Assembly: GCF_000190415.1 (NCBI RefSeq)
Contig: NZ_AEWF01000001.1
Span: 372,001-436,000 of the forward strand
DNA length: 64,000 nucleotides
Direction: 5' to 3'
From: Candidatus Odyssella thessalonicensis L13
Lineage (GTDB): Bacteria > Pseudomonadota > Alphaproteobacteria > Paracaedibacterales > Paracaedibacteraceae
Below, in pieces: positions 29,401 to 39,324 of this stretch. The position numbers and the translations under genes were made by a program. Each line of letters starts with the position of its first letter. The stretch's first letter is position 1. The notes beneath the pieces were generated by a model. The model searched no databases, had not been told where the DNA came from, and worked only from the letters and a program-made list of their open reading frames with translations.

Positions 29401-30606
29401 TTGGCTGACGAGATTAATATCGGCTCACAGGGCGTACCAGATTCAGTATCAAGTAAAATCCTTGAAGCTTTAGCACGCTTGCAATCTGATGCCTCAAGCT
29501 ATCGGGCTATCTTATTCAATGTCAGCAAATTAATGCCTTGCCATAGAGGAAACGATCAAATCGATCAGTTGTTTGCTGAAGCAACCCGAATCTTTGCTAC
29601 CATTAAAGGCAAAGTATTTAAATTAAAAAACGATGATCTAGTTTGTTTGATTAGAAATGAAGCTATAATTTCTTCTGAACGCTGCATTAGTCAGCTTAAA
29701 CGAGGACTTTCAAATGACCCTCTTCTCGCTAACAACAATAAAAAGGATCTGTTTTGCACGATTTATGAGCTAGGAGTCAATTGGAAAAGCTTCTATAATT
29801 ATGTTTATGAAATCGAAACTGATCCTTTATATTCAGATATTAAAGCAAGATGCGATGGTTCATCAGCTGACCTTCTGAATAGAGGAATTAACTCAGAGAC
29901 CCTCTCCAGTATAGAGAAGATTCTGTCCAATTCTACCTTACTTCCCTATATTAAACGCCAATCTATATACTGGTATGATGGAATAGAGCCACCGCGAAAA
30001 ATCTCTAGTCATATCTTTCTTTCCATCCAAACACTTCAAAATGCCTTAGCCCTTAACGATTCTCTTATAGCGAATGCTTGGCTGTTTAAATACATTACCA
30101 TCTTACTGGATAAACAATTAATCAGCCTTTTACCTGACTTACTGGCCCAGAAGAATTTAGAAAACATCCACATGAGCTTAAATATAAATCTTCGCTCAAT
30201 TATTACAGCTAACTTCCATAGGTTTCTTCGCAGCTATGATAAGCAAACATCTATCTCCTTTTGCGTCGACATTATTGATTACATAGCCCATCCGGAAGCA
30301 CTCATTTATGCAAAAGAGCTATTAAATGAGAAAGGATTTCGTCTTATCCTCAGCGGTATTAACGCAAGCCATTTAGATATAGTTAATCTTGCAGCCATCC
30401 CCGTACATACTTACAAAATAAATTGGTCTTCCGGAATTCATGACAAAGAGGCGACCTTCAAGGCCTTAATCGAAAAGATGGGCCCCTATTGCTGTATCTT
30501 ACATAAGTGTGATACAGAAAAAGAAGTCGACCAGGGGTTGACGTGGGGAGTCCGTCAATTTCAGGGCTTTGGCATCGATCAAGCATCCAAAAAACAAAAC
30601 AAGTAG
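29401..30606 (+). CDS. Protein with degenerate EAL-like C-terminal domain
   Basis: 401 aa, TTG start at 29401 preceded by AAAGGGG about 10 bp upstream; no in-frame ATG is close. The C-terminal 150 residues follow the EAL barrel order: INLRSIITANFHRFL, then a strand FCVDIIDYI, a helix, GFRLILSGI, PVHTYKINW, and finally WGVRQFQGFGID. The catalytic EAL/ExLxR glutamate, the DDFGTG aspartates and the KxD motif are all altered. It is therefore unlikely to hydrolyse cyclic di-GMP and may be a binding or scaffold protein. The N-terminal part is helical and unrecognised. Confidence 0.6.
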   Translation: MADEINIGSQGVPDSVSSKILEALARLQSDASSYRAILFNVSKLMPCHRGNDQIDQLFAEATRIFATIKGKVFKLKNDDLVCLIRNEAIISSERCISQLKRGLSNDPLLANNNKKDLFCTIYELGVNWKSFYNYVYEIETDPLYSDIKARCDGSSADLLNRGINSETLSSIEKILSNSTLLPYIKRQSIYWYDGIEPPRKISSHIFLSIQTLQNALALNDSLIANAWLFKYITILLDKQLISLLPDLLAQKNLENIHMSLNINLRSIITANFHRFLRSYDKQTSISFCVDIIDYIAHPEALIYAKELLNEKGFRLILSGINASHLDIVNLAAIPVHTYKINWSSGIHDKEATFKALIEKMGPYCCILHKCDTEKEVDQGLTWGVRQFQGFGIDQASKKQNK

Positions 30607-30666
30607 GTAAATGCCTTAATTTCTTTATTTTAGATACTTATCTTAAGGTGAAAAGCTAGGTCAGAG

Positions 30667-31155
30667 TTAAGGCTTAATCGTATTGATTTTAAAATCTTTA
30701 TCCAGAAGTTCAACTTCAATAATACGATCCGTTCCAACTTTCTGGCGGTGCGGCCCTGGGGTCGCATACCGACCAAATACCCAGATTCCTACCGAATTCA
30801 CATTTGAAGGTTCGATGACCAAAGGATCATTTTTTTGCCCGGGCACAACCTCTGCTGTAAATACTTCAAACTCACCTGCATGATCAGCATTCAAATTAGC
30901 TTCTTGTTGGAAAAAGTCAGCTGCTGTCAATTTTCCGATTTGCTTATAAAGCTCATCTTCATGAACAATGACCACCTTTACCGTAACAGGAGAGTTATTA
31001 TTCATATTCTTACCAATTTTAAACTGCACCTCATGCAGCCAGACCTTAGCTTTCGATAATTTTGCAGCCGAGGTTACGGCATCAGGCGCACATCCCAACA
31101 AAACAAAAGCAGAAGAGGCAATGGCCAACGAAACGGCACCCAATAATTTCTTCAT
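30667..31155 (-). CDS. Lipoprotein, T6SS TssJ-like
   Basis: 162 aa with a lipobox LLGC (Cys22) and a small beta-rich domain. The segment NNNSPVTVKVVIVHEDELY followed by ADFFQQEANL resembles the TssJ core, in which a conserved N/SPV-rV strand precedes a loop ending in DFF. TssJ is the outer-membrane lipoprotein that anchors TssM of the type VI secretion system. The tssKLM genes are 25 kb away. It overlaps the phhB gene by 4 bp (ATGA). The call rests on this short pattern and could be wrong. Confidence 0.5.
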   Translation of the reverse strand: MKKLLGAVSLAIASSAFVLLGCAPDAVTSAAKLSKAKVWLHEVQFKIGKNMNNNSPVTVKVVIVHEDELYKQIGKLTAADFFQQEANLNADHAGEFEVFTAEVVPGQKNDPLVIEPSNVNSVGIWVFGRYATPGPHRQKVGTDRIIEVELLDKDFKINTIKP

Positions 31156-31442
31156 TTCAATATTCCTTCGATCAGCTTAGCTAAGGTTAGGTCTTTGATC
31201 GTTATCCCATTTACAGCATGGGTAGTTAAACGGATATCCACTTTATTATAAACATTAAACCATTCAGGATGATGATTCTGGCTTTCAGCAATTAAGGCTA
31301 CCCGTGTCATAAAGGCAAAGGCTTCCGAAAAATTTTTAAAAGTGAACTTCTTCGTAATTGCCTGTCCATCATTTGATAAAATCCATCCATCAAGCTTCTC
31401 CAACTCGACGGGCAATTGATTTTTTTCAAGAATATCGACCAT
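31152..31442 (-). CDS. phhB: Pterin-4a-carbinolamine dehydratase
   Basis: 96 aa, the full length of the PCD/DCoH family. The active-site region NHHPEWFNVYNKVDIRLTTH carries the conserved histidines at 57, 58 and 75. It recycles tetrahydrobiopterin after aromatic-amino-acid hydroxylases; no such hydroxylase is in this window. Cotranscribed with the lipoprotein gene that follows (4-bp overlap). Confidence 0.93.
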   Translation of the reverse strand: MVDILEKNQLPVELEKLDGWILSNDGQAITKKFTFKNFSEAFAFMTRVALIAESQNHHPEWFNVYNKVDIRLTTHAVNGITIKDLTLAKLIEGILK

Positions 31443-31521
31443 TTATTAACTTTTATCCACTAAATTTGATCTATATCTAGATTGCATACTTTTTGATAGG
31501 AATTCAAGTAGGAGGAGCCGG

Positions 31522-32030
<509 letters not shown>

Positions 32031-32064
32031 ATCAAATGTTGTTATATTATTGCCATAATTCGCC

Positions 32065-32090
32065 TCCTCATTTCAACAGAGAAATGAGGA
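32065..32090. repeat. 10-bp inverted repeat between tRNA-Val and ivd
   Basis: Perfect tcctcatttc / gaaatgagga with a 6-nt loop, 16 bp past the ivd stop. No T-run follows on the minus strand, so it is at best a weak terminator for ivd. It could also protect the transcript end. Confidence 0.5.
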
Positions 32091-32105
32091 AAGAGAACAA
32101 TTTTT

Positions 32106-33260
32106 TTAAAGTGCAGCAAAAAGTTCGCGTCCGATCAGCATGCGACGGATCTCTGAGGTTCCTGCGCCAATTTCATAAAGCTTAGCGTCTCGCAATAATC
32201 GCCCTGTCGGCGTTTCATTAATATACCCCATTCCCCCAAAGATTTGAATAGCATCAAGGGAGACTTTCGTTGCATTTTCAGCAGCCAACAGGATGGCCGC
32301 AGCCGCATCTTGCCGCGTGACTCGTTTGCGGTCGCATGCTTTGGCCACAGCATAAACATAGGCACGTGAAGAATTCAAAGTGGTATACATATCGGCGATT
32401 TTGCCTTGAATTAACTGAAACTCACCGATAGGTTTACCAAACTGATGCCTTTCTCGCACATAAGGCAAGCAATAATCGAGGGCGGCACTCATTATCCCTA
32501 AGGGTCCACCGGCAAGCACGGCCCGTTCATAATCTAGCCCACTCATAAGAACTTTAACGCCTTTATTGAGTTCTCCCAGAATGTTTTCTTCAGGTACAAA
32601 GCAATCTTCAAAAACGAGTTCACAAGTATTAGAACCACGCATCCCCAGCTTGTCGAGTTTTTGGGCGGTTGAAAACCCTTTATATCCCTTCTCCACCAGG
32701 AAAGCGGTAATCCCTTTTGAAGCCGCTGTGACATCTGTTTTCGCGTAAACCACTAATACTTCTGCATCTGGACCATTGGTGATCCACATTTTATTGCCAT
32801 TCAAAACATAACCGCCGTCTACCTTCTCCGCTTTCAAGCGCATACTGACCACGTCTGACCCTGATCCTGGCTCACTCATGGCCAAGGCTCCTACATGTTC
32901 GCCAGATATCAGTTTTGGCAGATACTTCTTTTTCTGCTCGGTATTGGCATTTAAAGAGATCTGATTGACGCACAAATTGGAATGGGCACCGTAACTCAAT
33001 CCTACTGATGCCGACGCCCGCGAGATTTCTTCCATGGCAATAACATGCTCAAGATAGCCCATACCGGCGCCCCCAAATTCTTCTGACACCGTTATCCCCA
33101 GTAAGCCTAGCTGTCCTAACTCTGGCCACAAGTCCCGGGGAAATTCATTAGTGTGATCAATTTCTGCAGCTCGGGGGGCAATCTTTTCCTCTGCGAATTG
33201 GCGCACCATATCGCGTACACTATTGGCTATTTCACCCAGATCAAAGTCAAAGTCGCTCAT
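32106..33260 (-). CDS. ivd: Isovaleryl-CoA dehydrogenase (acyl-CoA dehydrogenase family)
   Basis: FAD flavoenzyme of leucine breakdown. The N-terminal, middle and C-terminal ACAD domains are intact in 384 aa. The catalytic base is Glu245 in [12 protein letters not shown], the position used by isovaleryl-CoA dehydrogenase, and the C-terminal position used by other acyl-CoA dehydrogenases reads [11 protein letters not shown] without the glutamate, as expected. No other leucine-degradation gene (for example the methylcrotonyl-CoA carboxylase genes) is adjacent in this window. It sits 33 bp after murG in the opposite sense of operon logic, so it may have its own promoter. Confidence 0.9.
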   Translation of the reverse strand: MSDFDFDLGEIANSVRDMVRQFAEEKIAPRAAEIDHTNEFPRDLWPELGQLGLLGITVSEEFGGAGMGYLEHVIAMEEISRASASVGLSYGAHSNLCVNQISLNANTEQKKKYLPKLISGEHVGALAMSEPGSGSDVVSMRLKAEKVDGGYVLNGNKMWITNGPDAEVLVVYAKTDVTAASKGITAFLVEKGYKGFSTAQKLDKLGMRGSNTCELVFEDCFVPEENILGELNKGVKVLMSGLDYERAVLAGGPLGIMSAALDYCLPYVRERHQFGKPIGEFQLIQGKIADMYTTLNSSRAYVYAVAKACDRKRVTRQDAAAAILLAAENATKVSLDAIQIFGGMGYINETPTGRLLRDAKLYEIGAGTSEIRRMLIGRELFAAL

Positions 33261-33293
33261 TATCAGCTCCTGTGTTGTAGATAAGTTATTGTC

Positions 33294-34367
33294 CTAATAT
33301 TTCTTAAGGCTGGCATCAATTAAATCGGCAAGTTTTTGCGCCGAATCTCGGTGGCTAAATTGATAGATGTTCTCAGCTAACGCGTGGCGCAACGGCTCAT
33401 TTTCTAAAAGCTGCTGCAATTTATTAGCGAGCATATCGGGTGTAAAATCTGTCTCTAAGATGACTTCTGCCGCGCCCGCCTCTACCATCGGTTTCACATT
33501 CCAAAATTGATGATTATCCATGGCAATTTTCAGGGGGACAAAAATTGCTGCCCGCCCTATCACCGAGACTTCACTCACCGTCATTGCCCCAGCTCGGCAA
33601 AGAATTAGGTCTGCTTGACTGAGCTGGTTCGGCATATCTGCATAAAAAGGAGCCAATGCCTCTATTTTGGCTTTAGTCTTCTCATATGCTTGGCGTGTTT
33701 GCGGTAATATTTCTTCACGGACTTGATGAACTATAGTTAATCGTTGTTGTAATACTTCAGGGAGCAAAGCAACAGCCGCAGGGACGATGCGCGCAAATAA
33801 ATCTGCACCTTGGCTGCCCCCAAAGATAAATAGTCTTAGGTTATCCGTGGTTTGCTTTAGCTGTTGCGCTTCTAAAATACTGCGGCGAACAGGATTGCCC
33901 ACAAATACTGACCTATCAGGGTTAGCATAGCGGGTTACCGGCATTCCTAAGGCGATCTTTTTAGCAAAAGCCCCCATCATTCGATTAACGCGCCCTAAAA
34001 CAGCATTCTGTTCATGAACAATAAAAGGAATACGTAACCCTAGGGCTGCGAGGATCACCGGGGCAGATGTATACCCGCCAAAGCCGATCACCATAGCCGG
34101 ACGTTGCCTTAAAAATCTTCCCCCACAACGGAAAGCTTGCCACACAATGCTTAAGATTTGTCTGATTTTGCCTATGACTCCCCCGGCCTTAGGAAGCTGA
34201 ATAATGTGGATACCATTAAAAGCTTTAGAGTCTTTGTAAGAAGCGCCCCGCTGGTCGGTGATAAGTTCGACCGCGTAACCGCGCTCTTTTAGTTCATCTG
34301 CAAGACTCAAAGCGGGAAAAACATGTCCGCCAGTACCGCCCGTGGATAAAATAATTTGTTGGGTCAT
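33294..34367 (-). CDS. murG: UDP-GlcNAc:lipid-I transferase MurG
   Basis: Makes lipid II from lipid I on the inner membrane face. The GT-B N-terminal glycine loop STGGTGGHVFPA (8-19) and the C-terminal FGGSQGA region are clear. Length of 357 aa is typical. Its start overlaps the ftsW stop by 4 bp. The murC gene that often follows is replaced by ivd. Confidence 0.95.
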   Translation of the reverse strand: MTQQIILSTGGTGGHVFPALSLADELKERGYAVELITDQRGASYKDSKAFNGIHIIQLPKAGGVIGKIRQILSIVWQAFRCGGRFLRQRPAMVIGFGGYTSAPVILAALGLRIPFIVHEQNAVLGRVNRMMGAFAKKIALGMPVTRYANPDRSVFVGNPVRRSILEAQQLKQTTDNLRLFIFGGSQGADLFARIVPAAVALLPEVLQQRLTIVHQVREEILPQTRQAYEKTKAKIEALAPFYADMPNQLSQADLILCRAGAMTVSEVSVIGRAAIFVPLKIAMDNHQFWNVKPMVEAGAAEVILETDFTPDMLANKLQQLLENEPLRHALAENIYQFSHRDSAQKLADLIDASLKKY

Positions 34368-35506
34368 AAATGGTCAACAACTCCATATCGTTTTCGAGTT
34401 AATGCTAAAACCATTCCCATACCTAAGCCCAAGGCTAGCATGGAAGAGCCTCCATAGCTAACAAAGGGCATTGTCATTCCCTTCGTGGGAATAATATGAA
34501 GCGTAGAGGCCATATTGACTAAAGATTGCATTCCAAACTGAAAAGCAATACCAGAGGTTGCTAGCATGACAAATAGACTTTGCTCATTGACGACCCTTAA
34601 ATAAGACCTGATAACAACAAAACCAAACAGCCCTACAATTAATAAACAAACCAGTACTCCGAACTCTTCACCAGCAACAGCAAAGACGAAGTCAGCATGG
34701 GCATCGGGAATATGCTTCTTTACCACTCCTTCTCCCGGACCTCGACCAAAAAGCCCGCCATGTTTAAAAGCTTCAAGAGACTGAGTAATCTGATATAAGT
34801 CATGTTTAGGATCACCTGAGCTGGGATCTAGAAATTGATCAACACGACGGGTAACGTGCGGTAAAAATAGATAGGCGCCTAAAGCCCCAACCAGGCCGAC
34901 ACCTAAGACCAGCGCCATCCAAAATAGCGGGATGCCAGCAATAAATAGCTGACATCCCCAGGTGGCAACGGTTACAATCGTCATTCCAAAATCAGGCTGT
35001 AAAATTAGAAGGATGACATATAAAGCCATAAACATAAAAGATAGAGAAATGCCGGGAAAGTTAGGGTGCCTTAATTTTTCTGCCATCATCCAGGCACTAA
35101 TAACGGCTAAGACGGGCTTTACAAATTCTGATGCTTGAAGAGAAAAGCTTCCTAAATTAATCCAGCGGCGCGCTCCTTTAACCTCGGCGCCGGTCAAAAT
35201 GGTTGCCACCATCAGCATTAAGCTAGCACAGTAAACGAGTACGGCTAACCGCCGAATATTTCTAGGCATTAGTAAAGACGATAAAACCATCACAATTAGA
35301 GCGGGAATAATCATAATCATGTGACGTTTAACAAAGAAAAAGCCCCCGAGGCCCAGACGATCGGCTACGGGAGGACTGGCTGCAAAGCTTAACAACACTC
35401 CCACAATCATAATAATGATAATGCCACCTAAACTCCACCGATCAACGGTCCACCACCACCGTCCCAAAACACTATTATCACGCCTTGAAAAACTGTGTTT
35501 GAACAT
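34364..35506 (-). CDS. ftsW: Peptidoglycan glycosyltransferase FtsW
   Basis: SEDS-family polymerase of septal peptidoglycan. It has about ten transmembrane helices in 380 aa and the family signatures GARRWINLG, LQPDFG and the C-terminal TKGMTMPFVSYGGSSML. RodA is a possible alternative, but the immediate 4-bp coupling to murG supports FtsW. The rest of the dcw cluster (murD upstream, murC downstream) is missing here. Confidence 0.93.
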   Translation of the reverse strand: MFKHSFSRRDNSVLGRWWWTVDRWSLGGIIIIMIVGVLLSFAASPPVADRLGLGGFFFVKRHMIMIIPALIVMVLSSLLMPRNIRRLAVLVYCASLMLMVATILTGAEVKGARRWINLGSFSLQASEFVKPVLAVISAWMMAEKLRHPNFPGISLSFMFMALYVILLILQPDFGMTIVTVATWGCQLFIAGIPLFWMALVLGVGLVGALGAYLFLPHVTRRVDQFLDPSSGDPKHDLYQITQSLEAFKHGGLFGRGPGEGVVKKHIPDAHADFVFAVAGEEFGVLVCLLIVGLFGFVVIRSYLRVVNEQSLFVMLATSGIAFQFGMQSLVNMASTLHIIPTKGMTMPFVSYGGSSMLALGLGMGMVLALTRKRYGVVDHL

Positions 35507-35581
35507 ATCTTGCTCTTCCCCTCTCTCAGAGCCCCCAACCTAGCGCCAATATTTTCTCTTTGTGCTGGAATGGGAAAACAA

Positions 35582-36100
35582 TTACTGGGTAATTCCCATC
35601 TGCACAGCAATAATAGCATTACGGGCCAAGGCATCAGCATGTTCATTTTGAGGATGCCCAGCATGCCCCTTAACCCATTGCCAGCTAATCTCATGCTGAG
35701 TTAAAAGCTCATCCAGCTTCAACCATAAATCTTGATTTTTGACTGGTTTTTTATCTGCCGTTTTCCAGCCATTCTTTTTCCAATTAACCATCCAGCGGGT
35801 TATGCCATCTCTTAGATACATGCTATCAGTATACAAGGTTACTTTGCATCGCACGGGCAATGCCTGGAGAGCAAAAATCGCCGCCGACATTTCCATGCGA
35901 TTATTTGTAGTTTGGGCTTCCCCTCCACTCAGATCCGTAGTTGCAGCCTGATATTCCACCAATGCCCCCCACCCTCCAGGGCCCGGATTGCCACTGCAAG
36001 CGCCATCAGTATAGATACTAACAGCTGGTAAGTGGTCTGAGTTTAAATTTGATAAAAGCTCAAGGGCATCAATAGTTTTTGGTAACAAAGCAGATTTCAT
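35582..36100 (-). CDS. rnhA: Ribonuclease HI
   Basis: Cleaves RNA in RNA-DNA hybrids. The DEDD catalytic set is visible: Asp32 in [15 protein letters not shown], Glu70 in NNRMEM, Asp92 in LYTDSMYL and Asp156 in NEHADALAR. The first 25 residues are an extension relative to the usual 145-155 aa enzyme. An ATG at 36100 is the only good start upstream of the core. Confidence 0.94.
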   Translation of the reverse strand: MKSALLPKTIDALELLSNLNSDHLPAVSIYTDGACSGNPGPGGWGALVEYQAATTDLSGGEAQTTNNRMEMSAAIFALQALPVRCKVTLYTDSMYLRDGITRWMVNWKKNGWKTADKKPVKNQDLWLKLDELLTQHEISWQWVKGHAGHPQNEHADALARNAIIAVQMGITQ

Positions 36101-36280
36101 TCTTAAAATATCAATTAAAACTTTTCTTCAGAATGCCTACATCAATTTTAAACGTCAAGATTGGAATTTAGCTTCAAGGATAGCTGAGCCGCAAAAATAC
36201 AGTTTGAGAAAAATCCTATGGAAACTGCTGCAGCGAGTAGCTATGTTAAAGCTATTAAAAAGTACATTTAAGGATCCTCT

Positions 36281-37492
36281 ATGATGATCGAGATTGATTA
36301 TAATATAGACTTGGCAGATTCAGCATCTGACCTTTCGACCTTGCGTCAAGATTTGACAAGCTTAAAAGATGAGTTGCCTTTATTTCGCCTGGTGCGTCAA
36401 CACAGTGATATTAATATTCTGGAAGAAACAACCCAAAAGTTCAGAAATTTTAAAGACGTCATTATTTTAGGCACGGGCGGTTCTAGCCTTGGAGGCCGAG
36501 CCATCTGCGAGTTATCCGAGCAAAGTCTTCCCCATTTGCATTTTTATGATAATATTGACCCCCACTCGTTTAAAAAACTTTTCAAAACCATAAACCCTGA
36601 AACAACAGGGGTGATTGCAATCTCTAAATCTGGCGGCACGGCGGAAACTCTCATGCAAATGCTCGTCTGCATCAAGCATTGGATGACCCACTCTGCGTCA
36701 ATTAAAGACCATTTTCTGACCATCACTGAACCTACAGAAAATGCTATGCGTGAGCTCGCCTCTGCTCATAGCATTAATATCTTGGAGCACCCAACGGATA
36801 TTGGTGGCCGTTTTGCTGTATTCACCCTAGTCGGTTTATTGCCTGCGATGATTGCTGGCCTGAATGCTCAAGAATTTCGCCGTGGCGCCCTTAACTGCTT
36901 AGAAGATCTCGATCAGAAATTGCTGGACCATCCTGCCGTCCAAGGGGCACTGCTCCAGTATAGGCTCCTGCAGCAAGGGAAAAGCCTATCTGTCATTATG
37001 CCGTATATTGATCGCCTCAATACTTTCGCGTTATGGTACCGCCAGCTATGGGCTGAAAGCCTAGGCAAGAATGGTAAAGGAACGACGCCGCTGGCAGCGT
37101 TAGGCACGGTAGATCAACATTCTCAACTGCAGCTATTCTTGGACGGGCCCAAAGATAAATTTTATACCGTTATAACATCAAGCCATTGTGATCCCGAATT
37201 TAAAGTATCGGCGGCTCTCACCCATCCTAATATCGCTTTATTAAATGGCAGAACCATGGGCCAGTTATTAGAAGCCGAACAACGGGCTACCATTGACACT
37301 TTACAAAATAATGGTTGTCCGGTCCGAGTAATGCATCTGCCAGAAATTACCGAAGCTGCGATCGGATACTTGATGATGCACTATGTTATTGAAACCTTAG
37401 CCATGTCAAGCTTGCTTCGGGTGAATGCTTTTGATCAACCTGCCGTTGAAGAAGGCAAGATCTTGACGCGTAATTATTTAAAAGCCGCCTAA
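36281..37492 (+). CDS. pgi: Glucose-6-phosphate isomerase, short form
   Basis: Interconverts glucose-6-phosphate and fructose-6-phosphate. SIS-type sugar isomerase motifs are seen: ILGTGGSSLGGRA, AISKSGGTAETL, and the second SIS region DIGGRFAVFT. At 403 aa it is about 140 residues shorter than the E. coli enzyme and belongs to the short GPI type. Two adjacent ATGs (36281 and 36284) follow AAGGA. Flanked downstream by a bidirectional terminator. Confidence 0.9.
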   Translation: MMIEIDYNIDLADSASDLSTLRQDLTSLKDELPLFRLVRQHSDINILEETTQKFRNFKDVIILGTGGSSLGGRAICELSEQSLPHLHFYDNIDPHSFKKLFKTINPETTGVIAISKSGGTAETLMQMLVCIKHWMTHSASIKDHFLTITEPTENAMRELASAHSINILEHPTDIGGRFAVFTLVGLLPAMIAGLNAQEFRRGALNCLEDLDQKLLDHPAVQGALLQYRLLQQGKSLSVIMPYIDRLNTFALWYRQLWAESLGKNGKGTTPLAALGTVDQHSQLQLFLDGPKDKFYTVITSSHCDPEFKVSAALTHPNIALLNGRTMGQLLEAEQRATIDTLQNNGCPVRVMHLPEITEAAIGYLMMHYVIETLAMSSLLRVNAFDQPAVEEGKILTRNYLKAA

Positions 37493-37540
37493 GGCGGGGC
37501 CCTTTAATTGGGGTATCACTTAATAGCTTTTCACCATAAA

Positions 37541-37574
37541 ATTAAAAAAGCACTCAAGAGAGTGCTTTTTTAAT
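37541..37574. terminator. Bidirectional terminator between pgi and the repeat protein gene
   Basis: Stem gcactc / gagtgc (37550-37555 and 37560-37565) with A-rich left flank and T-rich right flank (attaaaaaa and ttttttaatt), so a T-run follows on both strands. It lies between the convergent pgi and the gene at 37599. Confidence 0.88.
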
Positions 37575-37598
37575 TATTAGGACCAGAGTCAGAAACTA

Positions 37599-37988
37599 TT
37601 ATTTCTTAGCTTCTTCTTTCTTTGCCTTAGCTTCGTCCTTCTTGGCTCCCTCATGAGCAGCTCCTTCGTGCGCAGCTTTCTTCTCTTCAACTGCTGCTTT
37701 TACTTCCTCTTTATGAGCGTCTTTTTCTTCTTTCTTAGCGTCTTTTAGCTCTTCTTTTGCTTTCTTTAGGTCTGCTTCAGCTTTAGATTTATCAGCATCA
37801 GCTTTGGCCTTATCAGCATCAGCTTTGGCTTTATCAGCGTCAGCTTTGGCTTTATCAGTTGCTGCAGGTGCTCCATCTTTTTTAGCTTCTGCAGTGGCAG
37901 CTTCCGCTTTTTTTCCATCTGTTGCATGATTATCGGCGTGGGCTACTGCAAACATTGCTAACAAGGCAGCAAGTGAAATTTTTGTCAT
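37599..37988 (-). CDS. Secreted alanine/lysine-rich repeat protein
   Basis: 129 aa from the ATG at 37988, chosen because GGAG lies 6 nt before it; an ATG 12 bp upstream is possible. A signal peptide (about 1-18, ending AHA) precedes a highly charged, almost entirely Ala/Lys/Asp/Glu helix containing heptads DKAKADA. The heptads come from 21-bp DNA repeats. The composition suggests an extended coiled or solvent-exposed helix in the periplasm. No family can be named; histone-like or cell-wall-linked roles would be guesses. Confidence 0.75.
   Translation of the reverse strand: MTKISLAALLAMFAVAHADNHATDGKKAEAATAEAKKDGAPAATDKAKADADKAKADADKAKADADKSKAEADLKKAKEELKDAKKEEKDAHKEEVKAAVEEKKAAHEGAAHEGAKKDEAKAKKEEAKK
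37777..37860. repeat. Four tandem 21-bp repeats
   Basis: Four consecutive 21-bp units, each beginning tcagcttt and ending ttatcag plus 2 bases, differing at a few positions. They encode the DKAKADA heptads of the repeat protein. Because they keep the reading frame, copy number may vary between strains. Confidence 0.9.
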
Positions 37989-38151
37989 CGATAACTCCAT
38001 AAATTGATCAATTCAAAGTACTTTCAGAACTTAATTTTGTTCTGGCACTAAATAACTATAATAATACTAAATTTTTAGCGTCAAGGGGTTTTAAGATGGT
38101 TAAATTTTTTCTAGAATGGATTAAAGCAATGGTTTTATTAAGGCGAATAGT

Positions 38152-38748
38152 ATGTCTCAACAACTTCAGCTAATGTATTTAATGTGCTCAAGATTCTGTC
38201 ATGATTTGGCTGCTCCGCTGGGGGCCATTGCTATTGGCTTAGAAATGCTTGAGGACGATCCTGCTCCCGATAGCCCCCAATCTCTTCTGATTCATAGTGT
38301 CAAGTCTGCCATGAATAAACTCGAAATGATGCGCTGTTTAAGTGGCTATGCCACTCAGCTCAATCGCCCCACCTTAGCTGAGGCTCAGTCTATCCTTGAG
38401 AAGTGTATTGATCCAGAAAAGATAAGCATTAAATGGCAAGCCGATGGCGGCGATAATATTAAGGGCACTCCGGCTCGACTGTATGTGGCCTTAATGATGA
38501 TCACCGCAGAGGCATTACCGCGAGGCGGAGAAATTATCTTGAATAAAGATTATAGTTTAACGGTCAGGGGCACCTTGGTTAAGTTTCATGAAAGCGTTTT
38601 AGCAGCAATTGCAGGCACACTTCCCCTTGAAGAGATTGACTCCCGCAATGTGATCGGGTTCTTTATCAAAACTTTAGCAGATGAGTTGGACACTAACGTA
38701 CTAATTAATTTTGACAAGCCCAATAATGTGCGCATCAGTTTTAAATAG
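38152..38748 (+). CDS. chpT: Histidine phosphotransferase ChpT
   Basis: Essential relay protein between the CckA kinase and the CtrA/CpdR regulators in alphaproteobacteria. It has the dimerisation helix with the phospho-accepting His17 in CSRFCHDLAAPLGAI, followed by the degenerate ATPase-like domain. Length of 198 aa is typical. It has no partner next to it. Its presence implies a CtrA system, which is relevant to the TTAA-N7-TTAA sites at 40390 and 41225. Confidence 0.9.
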   Translation: MSQQLQLMYLMCSRFCHDLAAPLGAIAIGLEMLEDDPAPDSPQSLLIHSVKSAMNKLEMMRCLSGYATQLNRPTLAEAQSILEKCIDPEKISIKWQADGGDNIKGTPARLYVALMMITAEALPRGGEIILNKDYSLTVRGTLVKFHESVLAAIAGTLPLEEIDSRNVIGFFIKTLADELDTNVLINFDKPNNVRISFK

Positions 38749-38757
38749 AATTTTAGG

Positions 38758-39324
38758 CTACCAAGGGAAAAATTCCCTAACGCGACTATTTAAGTCGTCT
38801 CCCCACTTTAAGGCTTGATCTAAGCTAGCCATAGTGGCAGAAAGATCAAAGCTCGAATCCTGAACAAAGCTCCGAAAAGCGTAAGCGCACGCTCCGGTGA
38901 TAACCAGCATCTCTGCCGTTGTTTTCACTCTCTCCGCTGGTAAATAACGCTCACAGATGAATCGGATAAAATCAGTAAAAGCAGGAATTAATTTCAGCAG
39001 CAGATGCGGATGCCAGCCCACTTCCTGATAAAGCTTATGAATCGTCGCTTGATAAGGTTGAGCCTCATCAAAACAGAGCATTACTGCCTCAAAAATTTGG
39101 TCCCGTGGTGACAACCGTTTATCAACTTCTGGCAAGCTAACATGGTGCTTGATGTTCTCAAGCATTGCTAACAGTATATGATACTGCTCAGGAAAAAGGC
39201 GCTCAATCTCTTGAGGCTCGGCTCCTGATTGGTTGGCAATGACTTCTGGCGTAAGCTGAGCTAAGCCTCTGTTTGCAACCATCCATACACAAGACATAAT
39301 ATGGGAATAAAACTCTGATGTCAT
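38758..39324 (-). CDS. TetR-like transcriptional regulator
   Basis: 188 aa. The N-terminal 50 residues fit a TetR helix-turn-helix: GLAQLTPEVIANQSGAEPQ followed by IERLFPEQYHILLAML. The remainder is all-helical, as in the ligand/dimer domain. It overlaps proC by 4 bp, so it is in a proC operon. The target is unknown. The DNA-binding helices are weakly conserved, so it may have become a non-DNA-binding protein. Confidence 0.65.
   Translation of the reverse strand: MTSEFYSHIMSCVWMVANRGLAQLTPEVIANQSGAEPQEIERLFPEQYHILLAMLENIKHHVSLPEVDKRLSPRDQIFEAVMLCFDEAQPYQATIHKLYQEVGWHPHLLLKLIPAFTDFIRFICERYLPAERVKTTAEMLVITGACAYAFRSFVQDSSFDLSATMASLDQALKWGDDLNSRVREFFPW

Noticed and set aside
31460-31470. A DnaA-box-like ttatccact before the metallopeptidase gene
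   Set aside because: A single mismatched copy with no neighbours is expected by chance in this AT-rich DNA.
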